From Mycobacterium sp. 852014-50255_SCH5639931 (GTDB lineage: Bacteria; Actinomycetota; Actinomycetes; Mycobacteriales; Mycobacteriaceae), in the NCBI RefSeq assembly GCF_001665605.1, contig NZ_LZSV01000021.1, forward strand, positions 1-64,000: a stretch of 64,000 nucleotides of DNA, read 5' to 3'. The position numbers and the translations under genes are program-made. Position 1 is the first letter of the stretch; each line of letters starts with the position of its first letter. The notes beneath the pieces were generated by a model, which worked only from the letters and a program-made list of their open reading frames with translations, did no database searches and was not told the origin of the DNA. Shown piece by piece: positions 11,676 to 21,624 of the stretch.

Positions 11676-12841
11676 TTCTCGGTTTCCGCGCTGCGATCGG
11701 GCGGTAACGGGCCCTGTAGGGCGGTCTCGGTCGGATCGTTGGCGGGCTGGTTCTGCTGCGCGGTCGGTTCGGTGTCGGGCACCGCCTCTTCGTCGTCCGG
11801 GACGGCGACGTTCTCCGTGCGGAACACGAAGAAGAACACCACCCAGCCGATGGCGGACATCAGCAACCAGCTGATCAGCCGGTAGATCAGCATGGCCGAG
11901 ATCGCGTTGGGCAGCGACATGCCGCTGGACACCAGCCCGGGCACCAGCACCGCCTCCACCACCAACAACCCGCCCGGCATCAGCGGTATGGTGCCGACGG
12001 CGCGGGCGGCCGCGTAGGCCACCGTCAGCCCGGCGACCGACGCGTGATCCCCGGCGGCGTACGCCGCAAAGCCGAGGCACGCCACGTCGGCGACCCAGTT
12101 GAACATCGACCAACCGAACGCCACCCCCATGTCGCGCCGGCCCAGGCTCACCGATTCCAGCTGCATCAGGGTCTGGCGCCATCTGTCCAGGCCGGTGTCG
12201 GCGGGCCGCCCGCGGACGGAGTTGACCCAGGACAACACCCGGCCGCCGATGCCGTCGATCAGCTCCGGCCGTGACGCGACGGCCTGGGCGAGAATCAGCA
12301 ACGCGACGAAGCCGCCGAGGGTGAACAGCAACGAGAACGGGTTGTTCTTCGCGCCGAGGAAGAACGCGCCGCCCAGCCCCAACAGCGCCAGACCGACGGC
12401 CTGCAGGACGCCCCCCATCACCAGCTGCCACGACGCGACCACCGTCGAGGCGCCCCAAAGCCGTTGCTGCCGAAGCAAAAACGTGGCGGACAGCACCGGT
12501 CCTCCGGGCAGCGTGGTGCTCAGCGAGTTGGCGGCATAGATGGCGGCTTCGGATCGCAATTGTTTGACGTGTACGCCGGCCGACCGCAGCAGCGTGCGCT
12601 GGATTTGCGCGAAGCTGTGCAGCGACGCGGCCGACGCCACCACCGACGCCAGCAGCCACCACCAGTTCGCCTCGTACAGGCTCATCCAGGCCTTGGCCAG
12701 CTGATGCCAGCCCAGGGCGACCTCCACGGCAAGCACGATGGCGACGATCCCGAGGATCACCCACCGCAGCCACCAGTACTTCCCGCGCGGGGCCTCTTCG
12801 CGCGGGAAGTCGAGATTGCGGGCGGGTGCGTCGTGCGACAC
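11672..12841 (-). CDS. Flippase-like polytopic membrane protein (Rv0204c-like)
   Basis: A 389-residue integral membrane protein of the lysylphosphatidylglycerol-synthase TM/UPF0104 (YbhN) type, with about eight hydrophobic segments between residues 25 and 335 and an acidic, disordered C-terminal tail. Family hallmarks include LPGGPVLSATFLLRQ and AVGTIPLMPGGLLVVEA. The GTG at 12841 begins VSHDAPARNLDF. A TACCCT element about ten bases upstream suggests a leaderless transcript. A long in-frame extension to 13939 exists but is antisense to the next gene and unlikely. Substrate unknown; probably a lipid-linked envelope precursor. Confidence 0.8.
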   Translation of the reverse strand: MSHDAPARNLDFPREEAPRGKYWWLRWVILGIVAIVLAVEVALGWHQLAKAWMSLYEANWWWLLASVVASAASLHSFAQIQRTLLRSAGVHVKQLRSEAAIYAANSLSTTLPGGPVLSATFLLRQQRLWGASTVVASWQLVMGGVLQAVGLALLGLGGAFFLGAKNNPFSLLFTLGGFVALLILAQAVASRPELIDGIGGRVLSWVNSVRGRPADTGLDRWRQTLMQLESVSLGRRDMGVAFGWSMFNWVADVACLGFAAYAAGDHASVAGLTVAYAAARAVGTIPLMPGGLLVVEAVLVPGLVSSGMSLPNAISAMLIYRLISWLLMSAIGWVVFFFVFRTENVAVPDDEEAVPDTEPTAQQNQPANDPTETALQGPLPPDRSAETEN

Positions 12842-13009
12842 GTGATTTAGGGTAACGGTGCAGGTGGCGCGGGGATCGCCGCGCGTCGCCGACCGTGTCT
12901 TGGAAGTTCCGGGGTCGTAACCGGATCGTGCCGGGGTGGTCGCGGCCGGCCGGCGTGCGGACGGGTCCGCGCACGTTTGGCGGTGCCCCGCGCCGGATAG
13001 GCTCACCCA

Positions 13010-14155
13010 ATGCCGGCAAACACCGACGACGCTTCGGTCGAACCCCTCGTCCGGAAGACCGCAGCCTGGGCCTGGCGTTTGCTGGTCATCCTCGCCGCGC
13101 TGCTCGCCCTGCTGTGGGTGGTGAAGAGGCTCGAGATCATCATCGTCCCGGTGCTGGTGGCGCTGCTGGTCAGCGCCCTGCTGCTGCCGGTGGTCGACTC
13201 GCTCGACCGGCGCGGCCTGCCCCGCGGCGGGGCGGTGGCGATGGTGCTGCTGGGTGGGTTCGCGATCCTGGGCGGCATCCTGGCGTTCGTCGTCATTCAG
13301 TTCATCGACGGTCTGCCGGGTCTGACCGAGCAGGTGACCCGCAGCATCGAGTCCACCCGGCGCTGGCTGATCCACGGGCCGGCGCATTTGCGCCGCGAAC
13401 AGATCGACAACGCGGGCAACGCCGCGATCGAGGCGCTGCGCAACAATCAGGCGAAGCTGGAAAGCGGCGCCCTGTCCACCGCGGCCACCATCACCGAGCT
13501 GGTCACGGCCGCGGTGTTGGTGCTGTTCACGTTGATCTTCTTCCTCTACGGCGGGCGCAACATCTGGGCCTACGTGTCCAAGATCTTCCCGGCCGACGTC
13601 CGCGGCCGGGTAAGCGAGGCCGGCCGGGCCGGCTACGGGTCGCTGACCGGATACGTGCGCGCCACCTTCCTGGTGGCCCTGACCGACGCCGCCGGGGTCG
13701 GCACAGGCCTGGCGATCATGGGCATCCCGCTGGCGCTGCCGCTGGCCTCCCTGGTGTTCCTGGGCGCCTTCATCCCGCTCGTCGGTGCCCTGATCTCGGG
13801 GCTGGTGGCCGTGGTGGTCGCCCTGTTGGCCAAAGGCATTGTGTACGCGCTGATCACGCTCGGTTTGCTGATCGCGGTGAACCAGCTGGAAGCCCATGTG
13901 CTGCAGCCGCTGGTGATGGGTCGCGCGGTCTCGATTCACCCGCTCGCGGTGGTGCTCGCCATCTCCACGGGCGGGGTGCTCGCCGGGATCGTCGGCGCGC
14001 TGCTGGCCGTGCCGACGGTCGCGTTCCTCAACAACGCGATGCAGGTGCTGCTAGCCCCGGATCCGGCCGCCGAAGCCGAGAAGCAGACCGAAGAGGCCGA
14101 CGAGGGCAGCATCATGGAGGCCGAACCGGACGAACCCAAAGCGAAGGCCGACTGA
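13010..14155 (+). CDS. AI-2E family permease (Rv0205-like)
   Basis: A 381-residue polytopic protein of the AI-2E/PerM family, with the usual layout: paired N-terminal TMs (about residues 24-60 and 65-90), a soluble segment, then five or six TMs to about residue 345, including [14 protein letters not shown] and the [17 protein letters not shown] signature. An acidic tail follows ([15 protein letters not shown]). Family members move small metabolites or ions; the autoinducer label should not be taken as function. It ends five bases before the convergent mmpL3 stop. Confidence 0.88.
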   Translation: MPANTDDASVEPLVRKTAAWAWRLLVILAALLALLWVVKRLEIIIVPVLVALLVSALLLPVVDSLDRRGLPRGGAVAMVLLGGFAILGGILAFVVIQFIDGLPGLTEQVTRSIESTRRWLIHGPAHLRREQIDNAGNAAIEALRNNQAKLESGALSTAATITELVTAAVLVLFTLIFFLYGGRNIWAYVSKIFPADVRGRVSEAGRAGYGSLTGYVRATFLVALTDAAGVGTGLAIMGIPLALPLASLVFLGAFIPLVGALISGLVAVVVALLAKGIVYALITLGLLIAVNQLEAHVLQPLVMGRAVSIHPLAVVLAISTGGVLAGIVGALLAVPTVAFLNNAMQVLLAPDPAAEAEKQTEEADEGSIMEAEPDEPKAKAD

Positions 14156-14159
14156 GGCC

Positions 14160-17093
14160 CTACAACCGACCCTCGCGGCGCAGCAAATCCTGGGCGGACA
14201 AACCGCCACCCGAACGCCGGCGCTGGCGCGCGTCGCCGTTATCGGCCTGTCCGCGCGGGTTCAGCTTCTCCGTGGCGGCGTCGGGGTCGTTGCCCTCCGG
14301 CCGCATGGACGGGAAGGCGGTGGTGGGCTCGACGGCGTCGCCCTTGTCGTCAGAACGGTTGGGGGGCACCGGGATCGCGCGGGTTTCGCCGCTGGACGGT
14401 GGTGCCGGCGGGGCGGCCGGCCCCGGGGCGGGAGGTCGCGCCGGCTCCGGCGGTGCGGCAGTGGCCGGCCGCTCGTGGGCGGGGTGGTGCGCCGGACTGG
14501 CGGGGGCGGCGTTGGGCACCGAGAGGCGCGTCGTCTTGGCCTCCGTGGGCTGACCCGGCCGGGTCTGCAGACGGGTGGTGTTGGCGACATCGGCCGGGGG
14601 CGCCGCGGAGCGCATCGCCGCGCCCGCGGGCACTTCCGTGCCGGGCTTGGGTTCGGCCGGCCCCGGACGGGTCGCCCGCGACGGCTCGAGGGCCGCGGGG
14701 TGCGTGGGGTCGTGCGGCGGGCGCGGCGCGGCGGCGACCAGGCTGGCCGCCACCGGGGGCCGCGCGGGCCGCCCGTTGAGGGTCGGCCGCTTGCGCTCGT
14801 CGGGCAGGTCGATCTCGCCCAGCCCGATCTTGTTCTGCAGGCGCCTCGCCCAGCGCGGGGCCCACCAGCAGTCGTCGCCGAGCAGCTTCATCACCGACGG
14901 CACCAGGAACATGCGGACCACGGTGGCGTCCAGCAACAGGGCCGCCATCAAGCCGAACGCCAGGTATTTCATCAACACCAGGTCGGAGAACACGAACGAA
15001 CCGGCGACCACGGCGAGGACGAGCGCGGCGGCCGTGATCAAGCGCCCGGTGGTCGCGGTGCCGATCCGGATCGCCTCGGCGGTCGACATGCCGCGCTCGC
15101 GTGCCTCGACCATGCGAGAGACCAGGAACACCTCGTAGTCGGTGGCCAGGCCGAAACCGACCGCCACGACCAGCGCGATGAGCACCACCATCAGTGAAGT
15201 CGGCGTGAAATTCAGCCAATGCGATAGGTGCCCGTCGACGAAGATCCAGGTCAGGATGCCCAGGGTGGATCCCAGCGTCAGCGCGCTCATCAGCACCGCC
15301 TTGATCGGCAACACCACCGAACCGAACGCCAGGAACATCAACAGAAGCGTGGCGCTGAGCAGCAGCACCAGCATCAGTGGGCCCTTCGCGGCCAGGCTGT
15401 GGATGCTGTCCTGCTCCAGCGCCGGTGTGCCGCCGACCAGCAGGGCGAGGCCCTTCGGCGGGCTCACCGCCCGCAGTTCGCTGATCTTCTTGGCGGCGTC
15501 GCTCTTATTGAGCAGGCCGTTCTGGATCACCCGCACCGAACCGTCCTTGGGCACCGTCGTCCCGTTCGGCCCGGCGACGCAGGGGTTGCCGGCGATGGTC
15601 GGGCAGGGCCGCTCCTCCCAGGTCTTGTCGGTGAACCCGGAGATAGAACTGATCCGGCTGCGGATGTCGGCCACCTGCTGGTCGGTCACCTTGCTCTGGT
15701 TGGTGCTCTCGATCACGACCGTCAGCTGTTCGGTGCGGTATCCGGGGAATTGCTTGTCGAAGTGTTCCTGCGCCAGGCGCACCGGGTTGTTGGGCGGCAG
15801 GTACTTCTCGCTCATGCCGCCGAACGACAGGTTGCCCAGCGGGATGACCAGCAGGATCATGCCGACGGCGATCGGGATGGCGAAGGCCAGGGGTCGCTTC
15901 ATCACCCAGTTGACGAGCTTGCCCCAGAAACCGGCCTCGACCTCCTCGCGGGTCTTGGTCTTCTGCAGCCGGTCCGCCAGCCAGTTGAGGTAGGCGCGCG
16001 AGTACTTCCAGTTCCGCAGGAACGGCACCCGGAACGCCGTCCGCACGCCCAGCGCGTCGACGTGGCGGCCCAGGATGCCCAGGCACGCCGGCAAAAACGT
16101 GATCGACAGCAGCGCCGCCAGCCCCACCGCCGCGAATATCGCGTAGGTCAGCGAATGCACGAAGCCCTGCGGCAACACCAGCAGGCTGGCGCTCGAGGCG
16201 ATGATCAGCACCGCCGAGAACGTCACGGTGCGACCGGCCGTCATGATGGTGCGCCGCACGGCGGCCTCGGTGTCGTAGCCCTCGGCGATCTCTTCCCGGA
16301 ACCGGCTGACCACGAACAGCCCGTAGTCGATGGCGATGCCGAGGCCGATCAGCGAGACCACCGGCTGGGCGAAGAAGTGCACCGGCCCGAATTCCGCGAC
16401 CAGTCGCAGGATGCCCAGGGCCCCGGCGATGCTGAGGCCGCCCACGATGGCCGGCAGCCCGGCGGCGATCGCGCCACCGAACACCAGGAACAGCACCACT
16501 GTCACCAGCGGTAGCGCCAGCACCTCCATGCGGCGCTGGTCCGTGGCGATGGTGCCGGTCAGTGCGCTGGCGATCGGCTCGAGGCCGGCGAGCTGCACCG
16601 TGCCGCCGTCGAGCTTCTGCAGCGCCGGCGCGATGGCCTTGTAGTTGTTGAGGATGCTGTCGTCGTCGTCGCCCTTCAGCGGGATGGACACGAACGTGTG
16701 CTTCTTGTCTTCGCTGACCATCCCTTTGATAAGGGGATTCGTGCTCTCCGGCGCCGCCAGCCACCCGGCCCAGCCGACAACCTGGTCGGGATGGTCGGTC
16801 TTGAACTTGTTGAGCTCGCCGACGATCTTGTCCCGCCATGCCGCGTCATCGACGGTCTGTCCGCTGGGAGCGCTGAACGTGGCCACGACGTGGCTGGTGC
16901 GGTCGCGGCCGTACGTCTGGTCGCCAAGCACCGAGGCCTTGACGGACTGACTGCCGTCGTCGTAGAACCCGCTCTGGGTGACATGCTTGCCGAGGCTGAC
17001 CCCGAAGACGCCGCCGAGCAGGCACAGAGCTACCGTGACCCCGATAACGATGTACCGGTAGCGGTACACAGTTCGACCCCACCAGGCGAACAC
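14160..17093 (-). CDS. mmpL3: Trehalose monomycolate transporter MmpL3
   Basis: A 977-residue essential RND transporter that moves trehalose monomycolate across the inner membrane. It begins MFAWWGRTVYRYRYIVIG (TM1) and shows the two Asp-Tyr proton-relay pairs in GIAIDYGLFVVSRF and GLATDYEVFLVSRM. The C-terminal 220 residues are a long Pro/Ala-rich cytoplasmic tail ending SAQDLLRREGRL; the tail varies among species. Position and length fit Rv0206c. The next genes in the same direction (Rv0207c-like and trmB) lie upstream at 17143-18648. PgfA and the TmaT-type acyltransferase, which work with MmpL3, are at 46731-49365. Confidence 0.97.
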   Translation of the reverse strand: MFAWWGRTVYRYRYIVIGVTVALCLLGGVFGVSLGKHVTQSGFYDDGSQSVKASVLGDQTYGRDRTSHVVATFSAPSGQTVDDAAWRDKIVGELNKFKTDHPDQVVGWAGWLAAPESTNPLIKGMVSEDKKHTFVSIPLKGDDDDSILNNYKAIAPALQKLDGGTVQLAGLEPIASALTGTIATDQRRMEVLALPLVTVVLFLVFGGAIAAGLPAIVGGLSIAGALGILRLVAEFGPVHFFAQPVVSLIGLGIAIDYGLFVVSRFREEIAEGYDTEAAVRRTIMTAGRTVTFSAVLIIASSASLLVLPQGFVHSLTYAIFAAVGLAALLSITFLPACLGILGRHVDALGVRTAFRVPFLRNWKYSRAYLNWLADRLQKTKTREEVEAGFWGKLVNWVMKRPLAFAIPIAVGMILLVIPLGNLSFGGMSEKYLPPNNPVRLAQEHFDKQFPGYRTEQLTVVIESTNQSKVTDQQVADIRSRISSISGFTDKTWEERPCPTIAGNPCVAGPNGTTVPKDGSVRVIQNGLLNKSDAAKKISELRAVSPPKGLALLVGGTPALEQDSIHSLAAKGPLMLVLLLSATLLLMFLAFGSVVLPIKAVLMSALTLGSTLGILTWIFVDGHLSHWLNFTPTSLMVVLIALVVAVGFGLATDYEVFLVSRMVEARERGMSTAEAIRIGTATTGRLITAAALVLAVVAGSFVFSDLVLMKYLAFGLMAALLLDATVVRMFLVPSVMKLLGDDCWWAPRWARRLQNKIGLGEIDLPDERKRPTLNGRPARPPVAASLVAAAPRPPHDPTHPAALEPSRATRPGPAEPKPGTEVPAGAAMRSAAPPADVANTTRLQTRPGQPTEAKTTRLSVPNAAPASPAHHPAHERPATAAPPEPARPPAPGPAAPPAPPSSGETRAIPVPPNRSDDKGDAVEPTTAFPSMRPEGNDPDAATEKLNPRGQADNGDARQRRRSGGGLSAQDLLRREGRL

Positions 17094-17142
17094 GCAAGCT
17101 CCTTACTGGATCGTTAACGACCCGCGCATCGGCCTTCCAGTG

Positions 17143-17853
17143 TCACACACGCGCGGTCAACAGAGCGGACAGCGGCCGGAACGGCTGCAGCCATGCTCCC
17201 TGGTCAGGCAGCGAATCTAGGCCGATTCGCGGCAAGGGCTCCCGGAACACACCGCTGATGTCTTCCAGGTCGACAAAGTCCAAGGTATCCGACGCTAGCG
17301 CCCAACTCGTATGTTCGCGAAATCCGATGACTTGAACGGTGACCCCGGAGCGTGCTATCTCCTCCAGCGGTAGACGAAACGCCTGGCCGTCGGCCGAAGC
17401 CACCACCAGCGCCGCCAGCCCTTCGCTGCGTCGCAGTTCGATGTGGGCGAGCATGTCGCGGTCGACGTCACTGTCCTCGTCGATCTTCGGTTTGGCGAAG
17501 ACCGCGAATCCCACGTTACGAAGGGCGTCCACCCAGGGGCGGACCACGTCGGCGCTGCCGGGCGCGATGTTGGTGAAGACGGTGGCCTCGGGTTCGACGA
17601 CGACGCCCGGCCGGCCGGCACTGATCTCGGCCGTGCGCGCCAGCAACCAGCGCCCCAGGGCGTCGAACCGCGGACGCTCCAGGGCGGTGGGGCGTCGCCC
17701 CAGGATCGACCCGAGGCCCATGTCGAGGTTGGGCGCGTCCCACACCAGCAACACGCGCCCGCCCGGCGGTGAGAAGCTTCCGAGCGCATCGTCGGGCAAC
17801 GCCGGCAAAGGTTCAGCTGCCGTGGTCTGTTCTTCCGCCAGGCTCATGGTCAT
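17143..17853 (-). CDS. NYN/PIN-like domain protein (Rv0207c-like)
   Basis: A 236-residue protein with a NYN (LabA/PIN-fold) nuclease-like core: the first conserved acidic strand is VLLVWDAPNLDMGLGS (about residues 34-49), and later acidic residues occur in DSDVDRDMLAH and VVASADGQAF. These Asp residues are placed to bind metal as in RNases of this fold, so an RNA-processing role is plausible but unproven. It sits three bases downstream of trmB, in one unit, and 49 bases upstream of mmpL3, so the three may be co-transcribed. Confidence 0.8.
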   Translation of the reverse strand: MTMSLAEEQTTAAEPLPALPDDALGSFSPPGGRVLLVWDAPNLDMGLGSILGRRPTALERPRFDALGRWLLARTAEISAGRPGVVVEPEATVFTNIAPGSADVVRPWVDALRNVGFAVFAKPKIDEDSDVDRDMLAHIELRRSEGLAALVVASADGQAFRLPLEEIARSGVTVQVIGFREHTSWALASDTLDFVDLEDISGVFREPLPRIGLDSLPDQGAWLQPFRPLSALLTARV

Positions 17854-17856
17854 CGC

Positions 17857-18648
17857 CTACTCATGTCGTAGCCAGATGAATTCGGTCACGGCGCTGCCCG
17901 CCTCGTGGGCTTTCGTCTCGTATTTCGTGGTCGGCCGCACCACCGAGATCGGCAGCCGGCTGCCGGCATCGACGCGACGCAGCCGCGGCTCGGCGTCGCC
18001 GACCTCGCCGATGTGTTCGGCGTACCCGGGGTGGTCCGTCGCGGCGTGCAGGACACCACCAGGGAGTAACCGGTCGGCGATGAGGCCAATCGTGCCCGGT
18101 TGCAGAAACCGGCGCTTGTGATGACGGGCCTTGGGCCAGGGATCGGGAAAGAACACCCGCACCCCGGTCAGCGAACCGGACGGGATCAGCCGCTGCAGCA
18201 CCTCGACCCCGTTGCCGCGGATCAAGCGGATGTTGCCGACCCCCTCGCGGTCGATCGCGCACAGCAGTTGCGCCAGCCCGCGCTTGTAGATTTCCACCGC
18301 GATCACATCGACACCGGGCTCATCCTTCGCCATCGCCAGCGTGGATATGCCGCTGCCACAACCGATTTCGAGCACCAGCGGCGCCTGGCGACCAAACCAT
18401 GCGCGGGTGTCCAGCCGCGACTCCCCGCCGCCCTCGCCTTCCCCGGTCGGGGCGTCCAGGGATAGGCCCAGCTCCGGCCAGCGCCGCTCCCAAGTCTGCC
18501 GCTGGGCGTCGGAAAGGGCGGATCGTCGGGAGCGAAAGCTCGATGCCGGAAGGTAGCGCTGGCCGCGACGGTCGTCCGACTCCTCCTCAGGCGCGTCGGG
18601 GAACGCTCCCGCCCGGGGTTGCGCATGCATTTGTCCATGGTGGCCCAT
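17857..18648 (-). CDS. trmB: tRNA (guanine-N7)-methyltransferase TrmB
   Basis: A 263-residue SAM-dependent enzyme that makes m7G46 in tRNA. SAM motif I is VLEIGCGSGISTLAMAK, and the family signature VRVFFPDPWPKARHHKRR is complete. I start it at ATG 18648 (MGHHGQMHAQP), which matches the start and 263-residue length I remember for Rv0208c. An in-frame upstream start at 18690 would add 14 residues. No clear Shine-Dalgarno precedes either, so the transcript may be leaderless. Confidence 0.93.
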   Translation of the reverse strand: MGHHGQMHAQPRAGAFPDAPEEESDDRRGQRYLPASSFRSRRSALSDAQRQTWERRWPELGLSLDAPTGEGEGGGESRLDTRAWFGRQAPLVLEIGCGSGISTLAMAKDEPGVDVIAVEIYKRGLAQLLCAIDREGVGNIRLIRGNGVEVLQRLIPSGSLTGVRVFFPDPWPKARHHKRRFLQPGTIGLIADRLLPGGVLHAATDHPGYAEHIGEVGDAEPRLRRVDAGSRLPISVVRPTTKYETKAHEAGSAVTEFIWLRHE

Positions 18649-18818
18649 AACCGAGTGATGTAGCCGCCCCTGGTCCAGATTGATACCCAACAGTTGCCTT
18701 CAGCTGGTAACAGTCAATCGGTGGCTCGCATCAAAGTGACGCAAGTGCCACCATTCGGTGGGACCCGACCGGCCCCCGGGTCGGATCCATCGAACCGAAC
18801 GCAGGACATGAGGGGACG

Positions 18819-19901
18819 ATGAGCGGACAAGGACACCAAGGTTTCGTCGACGAGCTGGCGCGATTCGCCGCCGGCCACGCCGACCCTCGCGTGACGGCCA
18901 TCGCCGAGCGAACGGCCGCGCCCCTGCGCGCGCTGGTCCGGGGCCGCCGGGGCGTGGGGTGCGCCACGGTGGCGCGGGCGCTGGACCGCGCCGGAGCCGC
19001 CGCGGGGATCTCGGTGACGACCGCCGGCGGTCGCGAAGTCGACGTCGTCGTGTACGTGACCACCGAGGTGGTGAAGCCGGAAGACATCGACGCGATCGCC
19101 GCCGCCGCGCGCCCGGTGTTGGCGGTGCTGAACAAAGCCGACCTGGCCGGGTCCCTCGCCCGCGGGGACGGGCCGATCGCGGCAGCGCGAACGCGTTGCG
19201 CGGAGCTTGCTGAACTGGTGGGCGTGCCCACGGTGCCGATGGCCGGCCTGCTCGCCGTCGCCGCGGTCGACGACCTGGACGCCCCGCTGTGGGCGGCGCT
19301 GCGGACGCTGGCCGCGCACCCCGGGGTGGCCGCCTCCCTCGACGGCTCGTTCGCCGGGTTCATGTCGGCGGACAATCCGGTGCCGGCCGACGTGCGGCTG
19401 CGCCTGCTGAACACCCTGGACCTGTTCGGCATCGCGCTCGGGGTCGCCGCGGTCCGGCAGGGCAGGACGGCCGCGCAGGTGCGGGCGCTGCTGCGCCGGA
19501 CGAGCGGTGTCGACGCCGTGCTGTCCCACATTGCGATCGCCGGCGCCGAAGTGCGCTACCAGCGGGTGCTGGACGCCGTCGCGGAGTTGGAGGCGCTGGC
19601 GGTCAGCGACGAGACGATCAGCGGATTCCTGTCCCACGACGACACGGTGGTCGCCCGGATGGCGGCCGCCGTCGACCTGGCGGAGGCGGCCGGGCTGGGC
19701 CCGGACCACGGGGAACCGGCTGACTGGGACCGTGACCCGTCCGCGCACCTGCCGCGCGCGGTGCGGTGGCAGCGTTACAGCCGGGTGTCGGCGAGCGAGC
19801 TGCACCGCGCCTGCGGGGCGGACATCGCCAGGGGATCGATGCGGCTGTGGTCGCAGGCCTGCGGGTCGCTGCCCGGGGAGACGCTGGGGGACTGGCGATG
19901 A
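18819..19901 (+). CDS. Degenerate GTPase-like protein A (Rv0209-like)
   Basis: A 360-residue protein of unknown function. Near residues 31-44 it has a P-loop-like segment, GRRGVGCATVARAL, in which the Walker A lysine is replaced by cysteine. Near residue 105 is VLNKADLAG, a good NKxD guanine-specificity motif. The rest is predicted helical. This combination suggests a dynamin/Era-like GTPase fold that has lost normal phosphate binding. The gene overlaps its partner by ATGA (19898-19901), so the two are made together. Confidence 0.75.
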   Translation: MSGQGHQGFVDELARFAAGHADPRVTAIAERTAAPLRALVRGRRGVGCATVARALDRAGAAAGISVTTAGGREVDVVVYVTTEVVKPEDIDAIAAAARPVLAVLNKADLAGSLARGDGPIAAARTRCAELAELVGVPTVPMAGLLAVAAVDDLDAPLWAALRTLAAHPGVAASLDGSFAGFMSADNPVPADVRLRLLNTLDLFGIALGVAAVRQGRTAAQVRALLRRTSGVDAVLSHIAIAGAEVRYQRVLDAVAELEALAVSDETISGFLSHDDTVVARMAAAVDLAEAAGLGPDHGEPADWDRDPSAHLPRAVRWQRYSRVSASELHRACGADIARGSMRLWSQACGSLPGETLGDWR

Positions 19902-21475
19902 GCGCCGACAAGCACGACGATCCGGTCGCTCGAGTCGACGCGCTGGTGGCGAGCATCGGTCCGGAGCTGGATGCGCCCGCCATCCACCGCCGTGACGTGG
20001 TGCTGGTGACCGGGCCGTGGATGGCCGGGGTGACGGCGGTGGCCGCGGCGCTGCGCGAGCGGCTGGCGGAGCACAAGTTCGTCGAGTCGGTGGACCTGGG
20101 CCCGGGCGAGGCGCCGACGGCGGTGGTGTTCGTCGTCTCGGCGGCGGCCCACCTCACGCAGTCCGACTGTGCGCTGCTGGACGCCGCCGCCGCGCACACC
20201 GATGTGGTGGTTCCAGTGGTGTCCAAGATCGACGTGCACCGCGCCTGGCGCGACGTGCTGGCCGCCAACCGCGACACGCTGGCCGCGCACGCGCCGCGTT
20301 ACCGCGGCGTGCCCTGGGTGGGAGCGGCCGCCTTGCCCGACCTCGGCGAGCAGGACGTCGACGATTTGGTGCAAACGCTGTCGACGCGGTTGGCCGACTC
20401 CGAGCTCGCGCGCCGAAACCGGTTGCGGGCGTGGGAGTTCCGGCTCAGGACCGTCGTGCAGCGGTTCGACCGCGACGCCGACGGTGCCGGGCGGCGGGCA
20501 CGGGTCGACGCGCTGCGCGACGAGCGCAGCACGGCGCTGCGGCAGCGGCGCGAGGCGAAGACCGAGCGCACCATCACGTTGCGCGGTCAGATTCAGCAGG
20601 CGCGGGTCCAGCTGTCCCACTTCGCGCGCAATCGTTGCTCATCGGTGCGCAGCGAGCTGCAGGAAGACGCCGCGGGATTGTCCCGGCGCCACATGCCCGG
20701 CTTCGAGGCGCACACGCGTGGCCGGCTGGACGAGGTGGTCGCCGAAGTGAACGAGGGCACGGCCAGCCACCTCGCGGATGTCGCGCAAGTGGTGGGGGTC
20801 GCGACGACGCTGCCGGCAGTCGAGGAGCTGCCGACGGTCGACGTCCCTCCGCCCCCGCTGAAATCGCGGCGGCACGAGACCTGGCTGATGATGCTGCTGG
20901 GCGCCGGGTTCGGCCTGGGCGTGGCGCTGACCCTGAGCCGGTTGATGAGCGGGCCGGCCGCTCGGCTCAGTCCCGCGCTGTCCGTCGTCGCGGCGGTGAC
21001 GTGCGTGGCGATCGGGCTGGCGGTCACGCTCCTAGTGGTCAATATCCGTAGCCTGCTGCGCGACCGGGCGCTGCTGGACCGCTGGGCGGGCGATGTGACC
21101 TCGTCGCTGCGATCGGTGGCGGAGGAGCTGGTGGCGACCCGCGTCCTGGTGGCCGAGTCGGTGCTCAGCAAAGCGGTGCTGGCCCAGGACGAGGTGGAGA
21201 ACGCCGAGGTGAGCGACCAGGTCAGCGCCATCGACCGCGAGCTGCGCGCCCATGCCATGGCCGCGTCGCGGGCCGCCGCCGTGCGGGAGCGGGAGCTGCC
21301 GACGGTGCTGGCGGCCCTGGACGCCGTTCGTGCGGAACTGGGTGAAGCGGGTATAACTTCGGCCACCGATGAAGCGTCCGACGGCAAATTGGACGGAGAA
21401 ATCGAGGCAACCGAAAAACCGGCTTCTAGGAGCGGCGATGGAGATTCTGACGGATCTTCTGAATCGTTGTTGTGA
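19898..21475 (+). CDS. GTPase-like protein B with membrane segments (Rv0210-like)
   Basis: A 525-residue protein. Near residues 28-45, LVTGPWMAGVTAVAAAL resembles a P-loop lacking the GKS/T lysine, and VVSKIDVHRAW (about residue 110) sits where NKxD would be. A long helical stretch (about residues 160-320) is followed by two membrane segments (about 330-352 and 362-385) and another helical C-terminal region. The order of G-domain, helical stalk, paired TMs and stalk resembles bacterial dynamin-like proteins. The start at 19898 is set by the ATGA overlap. Function is inferred only. Confidence 0.75.
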   Translation: MSADKHDDPVARVDALVASIGPELDAPAIHRRDVVLVTGPWMAGVTAVAAALRERLAEHKFVESVDLGPGEAPTAVVFVVSAAAHLTQSDCALLDAAAAHTDVVVPVVSKIDVHRAWRDVLAANRDTLAAHAPRYRGVPWVGAAALPDLGEQDVDDLVQTLSTRLADSELARRNRLRAWEFRLRTVVQRFDRDADGAGRRARVDALRDERSTALRQRREAKTERTITLRGQIQQARVQLSHFARNRCSSVRSELQEDAAGLSRRHMPGFEAHTRGRLDEVVAEVNEGTASHLADVAQVVGVATTLPAVEELPTVDVPPPPLKSRRHETWLMMLLGAGFGLGVALTLSRLMSGPAARLSPALSVVAAVTCVAIGLAVTLLVVNIRSLLRDRALLDRWAGDVTSSLRSVAEELVATRVLVAESVLSKAVLAQDEVENAEVSDQVSAIDRELRAHAMAASRAAAVRERELPTVLAALDAVRAELGEAGITSATDEASDGKLDGEIEATEKPASRSGDGDSDGSSESLL

Positions 21476-21624
21476 GAAGGCTTATACCTGCCCGAGACTT
21501 CCCCGACAAGGTGCTCACGATAACCTGTAGTTAACGCCACCATGTCAACCGTTGTGTGGGCGACCGCATATGCGATAGGCACCCAAAAGAAGCCCGAGTA
21601 CGCAGAAGAATTCAGGAGACTTCG

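Noticed and set aside
12842..13939. Long N-terminal extension of the flippase-like gene
   Set aside because: Antisense to the AI-2E permease gene and very rich in Gln/His/Arg; the family start fits GTG 12841.
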